DNA of 36,253 nt from Mycobacterium scrofulaceum. GTDB lineage: Bacteria; Actinomycetota; Actinomycetes; Mycobacteriales; Mycobacteriaceae. The stretch is taken from the NCBI RefSeq assembly GCF_001667885.1, contig NZ_LZJW01000103.1:1-36253 (forward strand), written 5' to 3'. The notes under the pieces were generated by a model. The model saw only the letters and a list, made by a program, of their open reading frames with translations. It was not told the DNA's origin and made no database searches. Below are positions 28,686-36,253 of the stretch, in pieces (position 1 is the stretch's first letter; every line of letters begins with the position of its first letter). Both the position numbers and the translations under genes were made by a program.

Positions 28686-31600
28686 CTAGTACGTCACCTC
28701 CTGGCTGCGACGGCGCACGACGGTGACCTCGTCGCGCTGGTTTCCAGTCGGTCCCATGTAGTTGAAGGCGAACGCGTGCTGGCCGTAGCCCCCGGCGAGG
28801 TGGCTGGGCTTGATGCGAACGCGGGTCAGCGCGTTGTGGTTGCCGCCGCGCTTGTTGTTGGTTTCGGTGCGTGGCGTGTCGACGGTGCGTTCCTGCACGT
28901 GGTAGACGAACACCACGCCGTCGGGCATGCGGTGGCTGACGATGGCCCGGCACACGTAGATGCCGTTGGCGTTGACAGCCTCGACCCAATCGTTGTCGCG
29001 GACTTCGAGTTTGGCCGCGTCGCCGGGGCTCATCCACATCGTCGGCCCGCCGCGGGACAGCGAGAGCATGTAGAGGTTGTCCTGGTAGGTGGAGTGGAAC
29101 GACCACTTCGAGTGCGGCGTCAAATACCGCACGGTAAGCCCGATCCCGTCCGGGGTGGGGCCGAGCTCGGGCTGGCCGAACAGCCGCGTCATGTCGAGCG
29201 GCGGACGGAACACCGGCAGGTGCTCGCCGAGCTCCTCGACCCAGTCGTGGGCCAGGTAGAAATGCATCCGCCCCGTCAGCGTGTGGAACGGTTTGAGGTT
29301 TTCGATGTTGATGGTGAACGGCGCGTAGCGGCGCCCGCCGGTTTCGCTGCCCGACCATTCCGGGCTGGTGATCACCGGGACCGGACGCGCCTGGGTGTCG
29401 GCGTAGCTGATGCGGCGCTCTTCACTGCCCTCGGCCAGATGCGCCAGCCGCTGACCCGTGCGCTTCTCCAGCTCGCGGAAGCCCTCGACGGCGAGCCGGC
29501 CGTTGGTCGTGCCGGACAACAGCAGCAGCACATCGGCCATTCGCGCCGCGGTGGTGATGGCCGGACGACCCGCTCCCGCACCGGAATTCATCACACCGAA
29601 CTTCGCGGACAGGTCCTCGACCTCGCGGAAAGGATGCACCGTGATGCCCTTGGTGGTGACCCCGAAGGTGTCGACGAGCGGCCCCAGCGTCTGCCACTTG
29701 TCGTAGATGGCGCCGTAATCGCGTTCCACCACGGTGAGCCGGGCCATGCTGCGACCGGGTACCGGGGTCGCGCCGGTGTGCAGCCAGTCCTCCTCGGTGC
29801 CGTCGGGGTAGGCCATCGCGTCGGGGGTGTCGTGCTGCAACGCGGTGAGGACCACGTCGCTGCGGGTGCCCAGGTGGTGCTTGGCCAGCGCGCTGAAGGC
29901 GCGCGCGATCGCGCCGAAAGCATCAAAGTCCGAACGGGTTTCCCAGGGCGGATCGGTCGCGGCGCTGAACGCGTGCACGTACGGGTGCATGTCCGTGCTG
30001 GAGATGTCGGCCTTCTCGTACCAGGTCGCCGCCGGCAGCACGACGTCCGAGACCAGCGTCGTCGAGGTCATCCGGAAGTCGATCGACATCATCAGGTCGA
30101 GCTTGCCCTCGGGGATGTCGCCCTCGCACACCACGTCGGCGGGCGGTACCCCGTCGGCCGGCGGCTCGGCCTGGACGTTGGAGTCGGTGCCCAGCAGGTG
30201 GCGCAGGAAGTATTCACCGCCCTTGCCCGACGAGCCAATCAGGTTGGCCCGCCACACCGTGAGCACCCTGGGCCAGTTGACCGGGTTGTCGGGATCGGTG
30301 ACGGACAGCTTGAGTGTGCGGTCGCGGAGTTGCTCGGCGACGTAGTCGGCGACGTCGCGGCCGGCGGCGCGGGCCTCGTCGGCGATGTCCAGGCTGGAGC
30401 GGTCGAACTGCGGATAGAACGGGCTCCAGCCCATCGCCGTCGCCGACCCGAGCAGGTCCATCGTGTGCTTGCCCGCGAACCGGCCGCGGCCCAGGGGGCT
30501 GGCCAGCTTGTCCGCCCCGTAACCGTCGTAGCGCCACTGGTCGGTGTGCGCGTACCAGTAGGACGCGCCCGGCACCTGCCGCGGGGGGCGCACCCAGTCG
30601 GTGGCCATCGCCATGGTCTGAAACCCGGTGAGCGGGCGCACCTTTTCCTGGCCGACGTAATGGGCCCAGCCCCCGCCGTTACGGCCCATCGAGCCGGTCA
30701 ACATCAGCAACGCGAGCACCGCCCGGTAGATGGCGTCGCCGTGAAACCACTGACAGATCCCGCTGCCCATGATGATCATCGACCGGCCGCCGGATTCCTC
30801 CGCGCTGCGGGCGAATTCCTTGGCGACGCGGATGGCCTGTGCGGCCGACACGCCCGTGATCGCCTCCTGCCACGCGGGGGTGTTCTGCTGGGTCGGGTCG
30901 TCGTAGCCCGTGGGCCACTCGCCGGGCAGGCCCGGCCGGGCCACCCCGTACTGGGCGAGCATCAGGTCAAAGACGGTGCAGACCAGGTGCTCGCCGACGC
31001 GGCGGACCGGGACACCGCGCGTCACGGTGGCGCCCTCGCCGTTGACCGTGTCGAAGCTCGCCAGGTGGACCAGTGCGGTGTCGCCGTGCGGGTTTCGCAC
31101 GCTGAGCGCCGGCATCAGGCCGCCGAGATCGAGGTTCCACTTGCCGACGCCGTCCTCGCCGTAGCGGAATCCCAGTGAGCCGTGGGGCACCACCACCGAA
31201 TCGGTGGCCTCGTCGAGCACCGCCGGTTTGAGCGCCGCGTTCTCGACGCCCCTGCCCAGGTCGGCCGCGGTGAGGTTCTTGCCCGGCACCAGCATGTCGC
31301 CGCGCTGTTCCAGCTTGATCAGGAACGGCAGATCGGTGTAGCGGCGCGCGAAGTCGGTGAAGAACGGAACCTCTTTTTGCACATAGCATTCCGAGAGGAT
31401 GACATGTCCCATCGCCATCGCCAGCGCCCCGTCGGTGCCTGCGGCGCATGGCATCCACTCGTCGGCGAACTTGGTGTTGTCGGCGTAGTCGGGGCTCACG
31501 GTCACCACCTTGGTGCCGCGGTAGCGCGCCTCGGCCATCCAATGCGCGTCGGGGGTCCGGGTGATCGGGACGTTGGAGCCCCACATCATCAAATACGCTG

Positions 31601-32369
31601 CGTCCCACCAGTCTCCGGACTCGGGCACGTCGGTCTGGTCGCCGAACACCTGCGGCGACGCGACCGGCAGGTCGGCGTACCAGTCGTAGAACGACGTCAT
31701 GGGGGCGCCGATCAGCTCGAAGAACCGCGACCCGGCGGCGTAGGACACCATCGACATCGCCGGGATCGGCGAGAAGCCCGCGACGCGGTCGGGCCCGTAG
31801 GTCTTGATGGTGTGCACGTGGGCGGCGGCGATCAGCTCGGTGGCCTCGGCCCAGGTGACCCGGACCAGTCCCCCTTTACCGCGGGCGCGTTGATAGCGGC
31901 GCCGCCGCTCGGGGTCGGCCTGAATGTCGGCCCACGCCAACACCGGATCGCCCAGCCGCGCCTTGGCTTCCCGGTACATCTCGACCAGCACGCCCCGGGC
32001 GTAGGGGTAGCGCACCCGGGTGGGCGAGTAGCTGTACCAGGAGAACGACGCGCCGCGGGGGCACCCGCGCGGCTCGTACTCCGGCCGGTCCGGGCCCACC
32101 GAGGGATAGTCGGTCTGCTGGGTCTCCCAGGTGATGATCCCGTCCTTGACGTAGATCTTCCAGGAGCAGGAGCCGGTGCAGTTGACCCCGTGAGTGGAGC
32201 GCACCACCTTGTCGTGGCTCCACCTGTCGCGGTAGAACACGTCGGCCTCGCGGCCGCCCTTGCGCGTCACGGTGCGCAGGTCGGGCGAGATCTCGCCGGG
32301 CGTGAAGAACCGCCCGCTGCGCTCCAGCAATTCCTCGAGCGCTCCACCAACGTGTGGTGTGACAGTCAA
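28686..32369 (-). CDS. narG: Respiratory nitrate reductase alpha subunit (molybdenum catalytic)
   Basis: 1227 residues. Reduces nitrate to nitrite at a bis-MGD molybdenum centre on the cytoplasmic side, coupled to quinol oxidation. The N-terminal FS0 cluster ligands His60, Cys64 and Cys68 (HGVNCTGSC) and Cys103 (GCPRG) have the E. coli NarG spacing. The sequence is very close to M. tuberculosis NarG throughout. The start is TTG 32369, 8 nt after GAAGGGG, and gives the N-terminus known for mycobacterial NarG (TVTPHVGG). In mycobacteria this enzyme serves nitrate respiration and survival at low oxygen. First gene of narGHJI, whose genes abut or overlap. Confidence 0.94.
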   Translation of the reverse strand: MTVTPHVGGALEELLERSGRFFTPGEISPDLRTVTRKGGREADVFYRDRWSHDKVVRSTHGVNCTGSCSWKIYVKDGIITWETQQTDYPSVGPDRPEYEPRGCPRGASFSWYSYSPTRVRYPYARGVLVEMYREAKARLGDPVLAWADIQADPERRRRYQRARGKGGLVRVTWAEATELIAAAHVHTIKTYGPDRVAGFSPIPAMSMVSYAAGSRFFELIGAPMTSFYDWYADLPVASPQVFGDQTDVPESGDWWDAAYLMMWGSNVPITRTPDAHWMAEARYRGTKVVTVSPDYADNTKFADEWMPCAAGTDGALAMAMGHVILSECYVQKEVPFFTDFARRYTDLPFLIKLEQRGDMLVPGKNLTAADLGRGVENAALKPAVLDEATDSVVVPHGSLGFRYGEDGVGKWNLDLGGLMPALSVRNPHGDTALVHLASFDTVNGEGATVTRGVPVRRVGEHLVCTVFDLMLAQYGVARPGLPGEWPTGYDDPTQQNTPAWQEAITGVSAAQAIRVAKEFARSAEESGGRSMIIMGSGICQWFHGDAIYRAVLALLMLTGSMGRNGGGWAHYVGQEKVRPLTGFQTMAMATDWVRPPRQVPGASYWYAHTDQWRYDGYGADKLASPLGRGRFAGKHTMDLLGSATAMGWSPFYPQFDRSSLDIADEARAAGRDVADYVAEQLRDRTLKLSVTDPDNPVNWPRVLTVWRANLIGSSGKGGEYFLRHLLGTDSNVQAEPPADGVPPADVVCEGDIPEGKLDLMMSIDFRMTSTTLVSDVVLPAATWYEKADISSTDMHPYVHAFSAATDPPWETRSDFDAFGAIARAFSALAKHHLGTRSDVVLTALQHDTPDAMAYPDGTEEDWLHTGATPVPGRSMARLTVVERDYGAIYDKWQTLGPLVDTFGVTTKGITVHPFREVEDLSAKFGVMNSGAGAGRPAITTAARMADVLLLLSGTTNGRLAVEGFRELEKRTGQRLAHLAEGSEERRISYADTQARPVPVITSPEWSGSETGGRRYAPFTINIENLKPFHTLTGRMHFYLAHDWVEELGEHLPVFRPPLDMTRLFGQPELGPTPDGIGLTVRYLTPHSKWSFHSTYQDNLYMLSLSRGGPTMWMSPGDAAKLEVRDNDWVEAVNANGIYVCRAIVSHRMPDGVVFVYHVQERTVDTPRTETNNKRGGNHNALTRVRIKPSHLAGGYGQHAFAFNYMGPTGNQRDEVTVVRRRSQEVTY

Positions 32370-32777
32370 CAGGTACCCCTTCTACTCCGTAGCGTCGCGC
32401 GTGATGCCCGGGCCGGCGGTGAGGCCCGGGGCGCGTGGTGCCGGGCTGCGCCGCACAGCGGCCCACCGATTCATCGGCCGGCACGAACCCGGGACGGCCT
32501 GGCCGGCGGCCCGTGGCCTGTTGAACGATCGCGCACCGGCGTCGGGCGCGGGAGGAGGCCCAACACCTCCGCCGCGCGCGGCCCGATATCGAAATCCTTT
32601 GGTCAACATGGGTTTTAGGCACCTAGAAACGTCCGGGGACGGTGTCATCACGCCGTACGACGTAGGACGCTTCTAGGTCACGTAATTCTTACAAGTACAC
32701 GTTGGGGTTATATCTCAAGTTCACCTTGGCGACCTTCTACGCGGCTGGGCGTCGGCTGCGGAAAAGCTGTGGGCTTG
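32370..32777 (-). promoter_or_regulatory. narG upstream region (408 bp) with two inverted repeats
   Basis: No gene is supported here. Near narG, CCCGGGCC (32407-32414) and GGCCCGGG (32423-32430) form an 8-bp GC stem that would lie in the narG leader. Farther up, 32621-32634 and 32665-32678 are 14-nt inverted arms with one mismatch (ACCTAGAA... / ...TTCTAGGT) around a 30-bp spacer. A possible -10, TATAAC, lies on the minus strand at 32712-32707. The right part is noticeably richer in A and T than the rest. Regulator identity is unknown. Confidence 0.45.
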
Positions 32778-33182
32778 TTATGAGGCGGCCGTGGACAACG
32801 CCCGCACCAGGTCAGGGACCCAGCCGCGGTCGGCGGGCACCCAGTCGACGCCGGGCAGCTCGTCCGCGGTCACCCAGCGCACCGCCCGATGGTCACGCGC
32901 GTGCGGCTCGCCGTTGACCAGCCGCACGCGGTACGCCCGCAGGGTCATGCCCTCCAGCGCGATCTCGTCGCCCAGGCGGTCGCCCACCGCGACGTCGCCG
33001 ATGTCGAGGCCCAACTCCTCGGCCAGCTCCCGGGCCAGCGCGGCCCGCTCCGTTTCGCCCGGCGCGACCTTGCCGCCCGGCAGTTCCCAGCGGCCGGCCA
33101 ACTCGGGCGGCCGGAGGCGTTGCGCGACCAACACCGTGGTGCGGCGGATGATCGCGCCCGCGACGACGATCTGGGTCGGCAT
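32778..33182 (-). CDS. mutT2: Nudix hydrolase MutT2
   Basis: 134 residues. The Nudix box G37-x5-E43-x7-R51-E-L-x-E-E-L-G-L59 is complete ([24 protein letters not shown] is interrupted nowhere). MutT2 of mycobacteria hydrolyses dCTP analogues and 8-oxo-dGTP, cleaning the nucleotide pool. The length agrees with the M. tuberculosis protein. ATG 33182 is preceded by TACCGT and exactly 6 nt, with no ribosome site, so the message is probably leaderless. It diverges from the pterin dehydratase gene with only 24 bp between start codons. Confidence 0.92.
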   Translation of the reverse strand: MPTQIVVAGAIIRRTTVLVAQRLRPPELAGRWELPGGKVAPGETERAALARELAEELGLDIGDVAVGDRLGDEIALEGMTLRAYRVRLVNGEPHARDHRAVRWVTADELPGVDWVPADRGWVPDLVRALSTAAS

Positions 33183-33188
33183 GGCCAG

Positions 33189-33200
33189 ACGGTATACGGT
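33189..33200. promoter_or_regulatory. Back-to-back -10 boxes for mutT2 and the pterin dehydratase gene
   Basis: Within the 24-bp divergent gap, TACCGT (minus, 33194-33189) and TACGGT (plus, 33195-33200) abut each other around a GTATAC core. Each ends exactly 6 nt before its ATG. Both genes would give leaderless transcripts, and polymerase could not occupy both sites at once. Confidence 0.55.
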
Positions 33201-33206
33201 CGAAAT

Positions 33207-33491
33207 ATGGCTGTGTTAACGGATGAGCAGGTGGACGCCGCACTGCCCGATCTCAACGGATGGGAGCGCGTCGACGGAGCGTTGCGCCGGTCGATCAAGT
33301 TCCCGAGCTTTCTCGCCGGCATCGACGCGGTGCGCCGGGTGGGCGAGCACGCGGAGAGCAAGGATCATCACCCGGATATCGATATTCGTTGGCGGACAGT
33401 GACTTTCGCCTTGGTGACGCATTCCGAGGGCGGCATCACCGAGAAGGACGTCGCCATGGCGCACGACATCGACGGAATCGTCGGGAGCTAA
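33207..33491 (+). CDS. 4a-hydroxytetrahydrobiopterin (pterin-4a-carbinolamine) dehydratase family protein
   Basis: 94 residues, the usual size of the PCD/DCoH family, with the signature [16 protein letters not shown] and [17 protein letters not shown] holding the active-site histidines. The enzyme dehydrates 4a-hydroxytetrahydropterins formed by aromatic amino acid hydroxylases. Mycobacteria are not known for such hydroxylases, so the true pterin substrate or a role linked to molybdopterin is open. Matches Rv1159A by position. ATG 33207 has no ribosome site but TACGGT ends 6 nt upstream. Its stop overlaps the pimE stop region by 4 nt on the opposite strand. Confidence 0.88.
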   Translation: MAVLTDEQVDAALPDLNGWERVDGALRRSIKFPSFLAGIDAVRRVGEHAESKDHHPDIDIRWRTVTFALVTHSEGGITEKDVAMAHDIDGIVGS

Positions 33492-34771
33492 TCCTTCTGC
33501 CCTTCGTCGAGCGTCACGCCAGCGTGACGTTCGGCGCCGGCGGTCACGCTGGCGTGACGCTCGCCGGTGGCGGCGATCCAGATCAGCGTGGCCACGGCCG
33601 CCACGATGTAGACCAGACCGGCCCAGGCCAGATACCACGGGCGGCTGATCTGCCAGATGGTCGGTTGCGCGAAGCTCAGCAGCCACGGCACGCCGACGAT
33701 GGTGAGCGCCAGCCAGCCCCAGCCCACGATCGGCGCGCCGCGGCGCTCGCGGGCCGGCCCGTGAATCGCCCAGATCATCAGCGGCACCAGCCACACCCAG
33801 TGGTGGGTCCAGGAGATCGGGGACAGCAGCAGTCCGAACAGCTCGACCACCAGCAACTTGCCGAGCCGGTCGGACGGGTCCAGCGCCCGCCAGGCCAGGA
33901 CGGCCACCACCGCGGTGGCGCCGATGGCCGTCAACACCAGCGGGCCGAAGCCGGCGTCGTGACCCAGGATCCGGGAGATGCCGCCACGCCAGGACTGGTT
34001 GAAGGAGGTGGCGACGGGCCCCACCCGGTGCGCGTCGCCCAGCAGCTTCGTGAAGTAGTAGGCGGTCTGATCGCAAACCACCAGCGCCGACACGCCGATG
34101 GTGGCGAGGAAGACCACGGCGGAGAAGGCCGCCGCGGCCCACCGCCGCACGCCGACCAGGTAGACACCCGAGATCGCGGGCGTCAGCTTGATGCCAGCCG
34201 CCACGCCGACCAGCAGCCCCGACAGCCACCACCGCGTCGTCAGGACCGCCCATAGCACCAACAGCATCAGCAACACGTTGACCTGCCCGTAGTCGAAGGT
34301 GCTGCGCAGCGGCTCGATCCAGATGGTGATCGCCGTCCACCCCATGGCCACGCGGCGGCCGTCGGCGCCGGGCGCGACGCCGATTAGGCGCTGGCTGATC
34401 CGCACCGCGCCGTACAGCGCGGCCATCGTCGCGATCTGCCACGCGAAGGCGACCAGGCCGAACGGCAGCAGGCTCAGCGGGTAGAACACGACCGCCGCGA
34501 ACGGCGGATAGGTGAACGGCAGCGGGAAGTCCGGGGTCTGGTCGGCGTAGACGTAGCTGTACAGCGTGCCGGGGTGGTCGATAGCCGCGGCCCCGCCGAG
34601 GTAGACGTGCAGGTCGACGAAGTTCGCGCCGTTCGGCGCCAGGTAGGTCCAGCCGAGCCGCGCGGCGACGCTGAAGAGCAGCAGCGCCGGTGCGGCAGCC
34701 CGCAGCAGACTCGCGAACCGCCGGCGATCCGATGCCGCCGGGGCGGCCGAGGTGGTGTCGATGAGCCGACT
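33488..34771 (-). CDS. pimE: Polyprenol-phosphate-mannose-dependent alpha-1,2-mannosyltransferase PimE, start disturbed
   Basis: GT87-type membrane enzyme that adds the fifth mannose (alpha-1,2) to PIM4 on the periplasmic side. The frame is open from 34771 to the stop at 33488 (427 codons) with many hydrophobic helices. The family segment NFVDLHVY, holding the essential Asp (Asp58 in M. tuberculosis), is encoded at about 34605-34625. The first ATG/GTG/TTG in this frame is GTG 34489, which would delete that Asp. Just upstream, in another frame, a sequence from TTG 34857 or GTG 34848 ends AAIAKVG, matching the AIAKV that precedes IDTTS in M. tuberculosis PimE. So one base seems missing near 34763-34770. 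The C-terminal 25 residues contain ERHASVT twice, encoded by an inverted repeat. Confidence 0.75.
   Translation of the reverse strand, partial: SRLIDTTSAAPAASDRRRFASLLRAAAPALLLFSVAARLGWTYLAPNGANFVDLHVYLGGAAAIDHPGTLYSYVYADQTPDFPLPFTYPPFAAVVFYPLSLLPFGLVAFAWQIATMAALYGAVRISQRLIGVAPGADGRRVAMGWTAITIWIEPLRSTFDYGQVNVLLMLLVLWAVLTTRWWLSGLLVGVAAGIKLTPAISGVYLVGVRRWAAAAFSAVVFLATIGVSALVVCDQTAYYFTKLLGDAHRVGPVATSFNQSWRGGISRILGHDAGFGPLVLTAIGATAVVAVLAWRALDPSDRLGKLLVVELFGLLLSPISWTHHWVWLVPLMIWAIHGPARERRGAPIVGWGWLALTIVGVPWLLSFAQPTIWQISRPWYLAWAGLVYIVAAVATLIWIAATGERHASVTAGAERHAGVTLDEGQKD
33509..33562. repeat. Perfect 20-bp inverted repeat inside the 3' end of pimE
   Basis: Arms 33509-33528 and 33543-33562 are exact reverse complements, separated by 14 nt. 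Each arm also contains a smaller palindrome (CGTCACG-CCAG-CGTGACG in the left arm). It encodes the ERHASVT/ERHAGVT tail of PimE and begins 17 nt after the stop of the plus-strand pterin dehydratase gene, where it could serve as its terminator. It has the look of a dispersed palindromic (REP/MITE-like) unit. Confidence 0.7.
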
Positions 34772-34850
34772 TTAGCGATCGCGGCGAGCCGGGCGGACGC
34801 CGTCGCGGCCAACGGCCTGGTCGGCGGGCGTTCGGTCACCGCCGTCACTC

Positions 34851-34915
34851 GTATCAATAACGATCAAATAAATGCCACACGTGTCACTTGAGTCCCACCA
34901 GTATCAACGTAACTT
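34851..34915 (+). promoter_or_regulatory. Promoter region of the Ala/Pro-rich protein gene with 50-bp-spaced repeats
   Basis: In an AT-richer stretch, TTGAGT (34888-34893) and TAACTT (34910-34915) are 16 bp apart and suit a sigma-A promoter about 38 nt before ATG 34953. GTATCAA occurs at 34851-34857 and 34901-34907, exactly 50 bp apart, each followed by TAAC. The second copy touches the -10 box, so a regulator site is possible. Confidence 0.45.
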
Positions 34916-34952
34916 CGGCGCTGGACCCCGTAATCCACAACCAGGGAGAGTC

Positions 34953-35624
34953 ATGCCAACCATCTGGACTTACTTGCGTGCAGCGGCCGTCGTAGTCGGT
35001 TCGTCCGCAGCCCTACTCACGGGCGGTATCGCCCACGCCGACCCCGTGCCGGCTCCGCCGATCCCGAACATTCCGCAGCAGCTGATCAGTTCGGCGGCCA
35101 ACGCGCCCCAAATCCTGCAGAACCTCGCCACCGCCCTCGGCGCGACCCCGCCGGCCGCGCCGGCCGCCCCGGGCATCACCTTCCCGGGTGTTCCGTCGGC
35201 GGCCGCGCCGTCACCGGCGACCAACGCGGCGATCCCGTCGATCCCCGGGCTGGCGCAGGCACCGACGCCTTCCGCCCCGTCGACGGCGCAGGGCCTGCAG
35301 GGGCTGATCCCCGGCCTGACGCAGCCGGCACCCGCGGCGCCCGCCGCCCCGGCCACGTCGTCCATTCCCGGACTGCCGGCCATCCCGGGGCTGTCGACGC
35401 CGACCGCCCCCGCCACCCCGCCGACCCCGCAGATTCCGCAGGCGAAGGTCGACATGCCGGCGTTCCTGCCCAACATGCCGGTCAACCTGCCCGCGCAGAT
35501 GACCCTGCCGCAGGACCTGCCGGCGCTCGCCGGCGCTCCCGCGGCGCCGGCCGCCCCCGCGGCGCCGGCCGCGCCGGCCACCGGGGCCAACCCGGTTGCC
35601 CCGCTGCTCGCCGCCCTGCCCTGA
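34953..35624 (+). CDS. Secreted Ala/Pro-rich protein (Rv1158c type)
   Basis: 223 residues. Signal peptide of about 30 residues (PTIWTYLRAAAVVVGSSAAL... ending AHA before DP) for Sec export. The mature part is mostly low-complexity Ala/Pro with short motifs such as SIPGL and a C-terminal APAAPAAPAAP run; it has no cysteine and no recognisable enzyme domain. ATG 34953 was chosen because it follows AGGGAG and opens a proper signal peptide; the frame is open to 34872 but the extra 27 residues look non-coding. Role unknown; probably a cell-wall or secreted protein. The next gene on the same strand also encodes a secreted Ala/Pro-rich protein, 50 bp on. Confidence 0.85.
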   Translation: MPTIWTYLRAAAVVVGSSAALLTGGIAHADPVPAPPIPNIPQQLISSAANAPQILQNLATALGATPPAAPAAPGITFPGVPSAAAPSPATNAAIPSIPGLAQAPTPSAPSTAQGLQGLIPGLTQPAPAAPAAPATSSIPGLPAIPGLSTPTAPATPPTPQIPQAKVDMPAFLPNMPVNLPAQMTLPQDLPALAGAPAAPAAPAAPAAPATGANPVAPLLAALP

Positions 35625-35674
35625 GTAATTAGCCAGACAGCAACGCCAACCCCCTACTGACCGGAGGACACACC

Positions 35675-36208
35675 GTGGCGACCACTTGGAATCTGTCCAA
35701 AGGATTGGCCGCTGTCGTGACGGCATCGGCTGCCGCGTTCGGGTTCTGCCCGAGCGCGGCAGCCGACCCGGCGACACCGCAACCGAATTCGACTCAAGAA
35801 CTCCCGGGCCTGCCCGCGCTGTCGCAGCTGAGCCCGATCATCCAACAGGCCGCCAGCAACCCGGGGCAGGCGACTCAGCTGCTCATGGCGGCGGCGCAGG
35901 CCTTCAGCCACAACCAGGGCGCGCCCGGCGAGTCCCGCAACGTGGCCCAGTCCGTGAACCAATTCCTGACGATGCCGGGCACGCCGGCCGAGCCCGGCGC
36001 GGCGCTCCCCGACGGCGCACCGGTGCCGCATGTCCCCGCGGCGGGCGTCGAACCCGGTGCGCAGGCGCACCTGCCGACCGGCATCGATCCCGCGCACGCG
36101 GCGGGTCCCGGACCGGCCGCGGCCCCGTCGGCGGGATTGGAACCGGGCACCCAGGCGCACCTGCCGGCCGGGATCGACCCGGCCCACGCCGCCGGCCCGA
36201 GCAGCTGA
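35675..36208 (+). CDS. Secreted Ala/Pro-rich protein (Rv1157c type), 3' end probably cut by an inverted duplication
   Basis: 177 codons to TGA 36208 from GTG 35675, which has GGAGGA 8 nt upstream. Signal peptide of about 30 residues ending SAAA before DP. A conserved-looking segment (LPALSQLSPIIQQAASNPGQATQLL) is followed by two tandem copies of a 22-residue unit built around QAHLP and GIDPAHAAGP. The related M. tuberculosis protein is, as I recall, roughly twice as long. Here the last codons and the stop lie inside the inverted copy at 36199-36253, so the stop may not be the natural one and the gene may be truncated by an assembly or amplification artefact. Function unknown. Confidence 0.75.
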   Translation: MATTWNLSKGLAAVVTASAAAFGFCPSAAADPATPQPNSTQELPGLPALSQLSPIIQQAASNPGQATQLLMAAAQAFSHNQGAPGESRNVAQSVNQFLTMPGTPAEPGAALPDGAPVPHVPAAGVEPGAQAHLPTGIDPAHAAGPGPAAAPSAGLEPGTQAHLPAGIDPAHAAGPSS

Positions 36209-36253
36209 GTCGCCTGCCCCGGGTTGCTGGCGGCCTGTTGGATGATCGGGCTC
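35830..36253. repeat. Perfect 55-bp inverted repeat running off the right edge
   Basis: 35830-35884 and 36199-36253 are exact reverse complements over 55 nt, separated by 314 bp. The left arm is ordinary coding sequence of the last gene. The right arm begins in its final codons and continues to the last base of the window, so the true arm length is unknown. GAGCAGCTG, which contains the palindrome CAGCTG, lies at the junction. Confidence 0.9.

Noticed and set aside
27012..31178. Very long open frame on the plus strand opposite narG and narH (1388 codons)
   Set aside because: Antisense frame kept open by GC-rich codon structure; its product is Arg/Gly/His-rich with no domain, and the minus strand encodes clear NarG and NarH.
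32407..32430. GC hairpin before narG as a terminator of mutT2
   Set aside because: It is about 350 bp from the mutT2 stop and only some 40 nt from narG, so it is more likely part of the narG leader; no T-tract.
35500..35600. Tandem Ala/Pro codon repeats as a possible mobile or CRISPR-like repeat
   Set aside because: Low-complexity coding repeats in frame within the Ala/Pro-rich protein; no spacers.

Overview
The window is chromosomal DNA from a slow-growing Mycobacterium, not M. tuberculosis itself and most like the M. avium complex and relatives. The base composition is GC-rich. It has a PPE-PPW protein end, a FAAL, a Mas-type polyketide synthase, MshB (mycothiol), FbiC (F420), PimE and LpqW (phosphatidylinositol mannosides) and mycobacterial secreted antigens. 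Read from right to left, the gene order follows the M. tuberculosis block Rv1157c to Rv1185c. All ortholog names come from recall of protein sequences and gene order, not from a database search.

Layout. 1-307: 3' end of a PPE gene. 477-11133: a lipid locus with a FAAL (fadD21) converging on a minus-strand set of highly reducing PKS, APS kinase (cysC), ATP sulfurylase (sat) and an unknown 105-residue protein. In M. tuberculosis the space between fadD21 and pks3/4 holds papA3, mmpL10 and Rv1184c. Here it holds sulfate-activation genes of visibly lower GC. 11409-15327: an APC permease with an OB-fold tail, then dapC and fdxC. 15700-20083: a secreted TB8.4-like antigen, a DinB/MDMPI-family protein, fbiC, a small membrane protein and a 35-codon gene. 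20118-25538: mshB, a TetR regulator, lpqW and typA. 25698-32369: narGHJI nitrate reductase. 32778-36208: mutT2, a pterin dehydratase, pimE and two secreted Ala/Pro-rich proteins.

How the genes fit together. FadD21 would load an acyl starter and the PKS would extend it to a reduced, probably methyl-branched chain. CysC and Sat make PAPS, the sulfate donor, so the locus may serve a sulfated lipid. No sulfotransferase, acyltransferase or MmpL transporter lies in the window. LpqW and PimE act in the same mannolipid pathway. narGHJI is a complete tightly packed operon.

Structural points of note: (i) several genes have a TANNNT box ending 6 or 7 nt before the start codon, the layout of leaderless mycobacterial transcripts, including back-to-back boxes in the 24-bp mutT2/pterin-dehydratase gap; (ii) pimE has no usable start in its coding frame and looks frameshifted by one base; (iii) the last 55 bases of the window are a perfect inverted copy of 35830-35884, so the right end may be a fold-back assembly artefact that also truncates the last gene; (iv) several long inverted repeats lie in leaders and in the pimE tail. 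The regions that hold PPE17/PE11, PE12 and fadH/Rv1176c in M. tuberculosis lack them here. I see no tRNA, rRNA, insertion sequence or CRISPR array.
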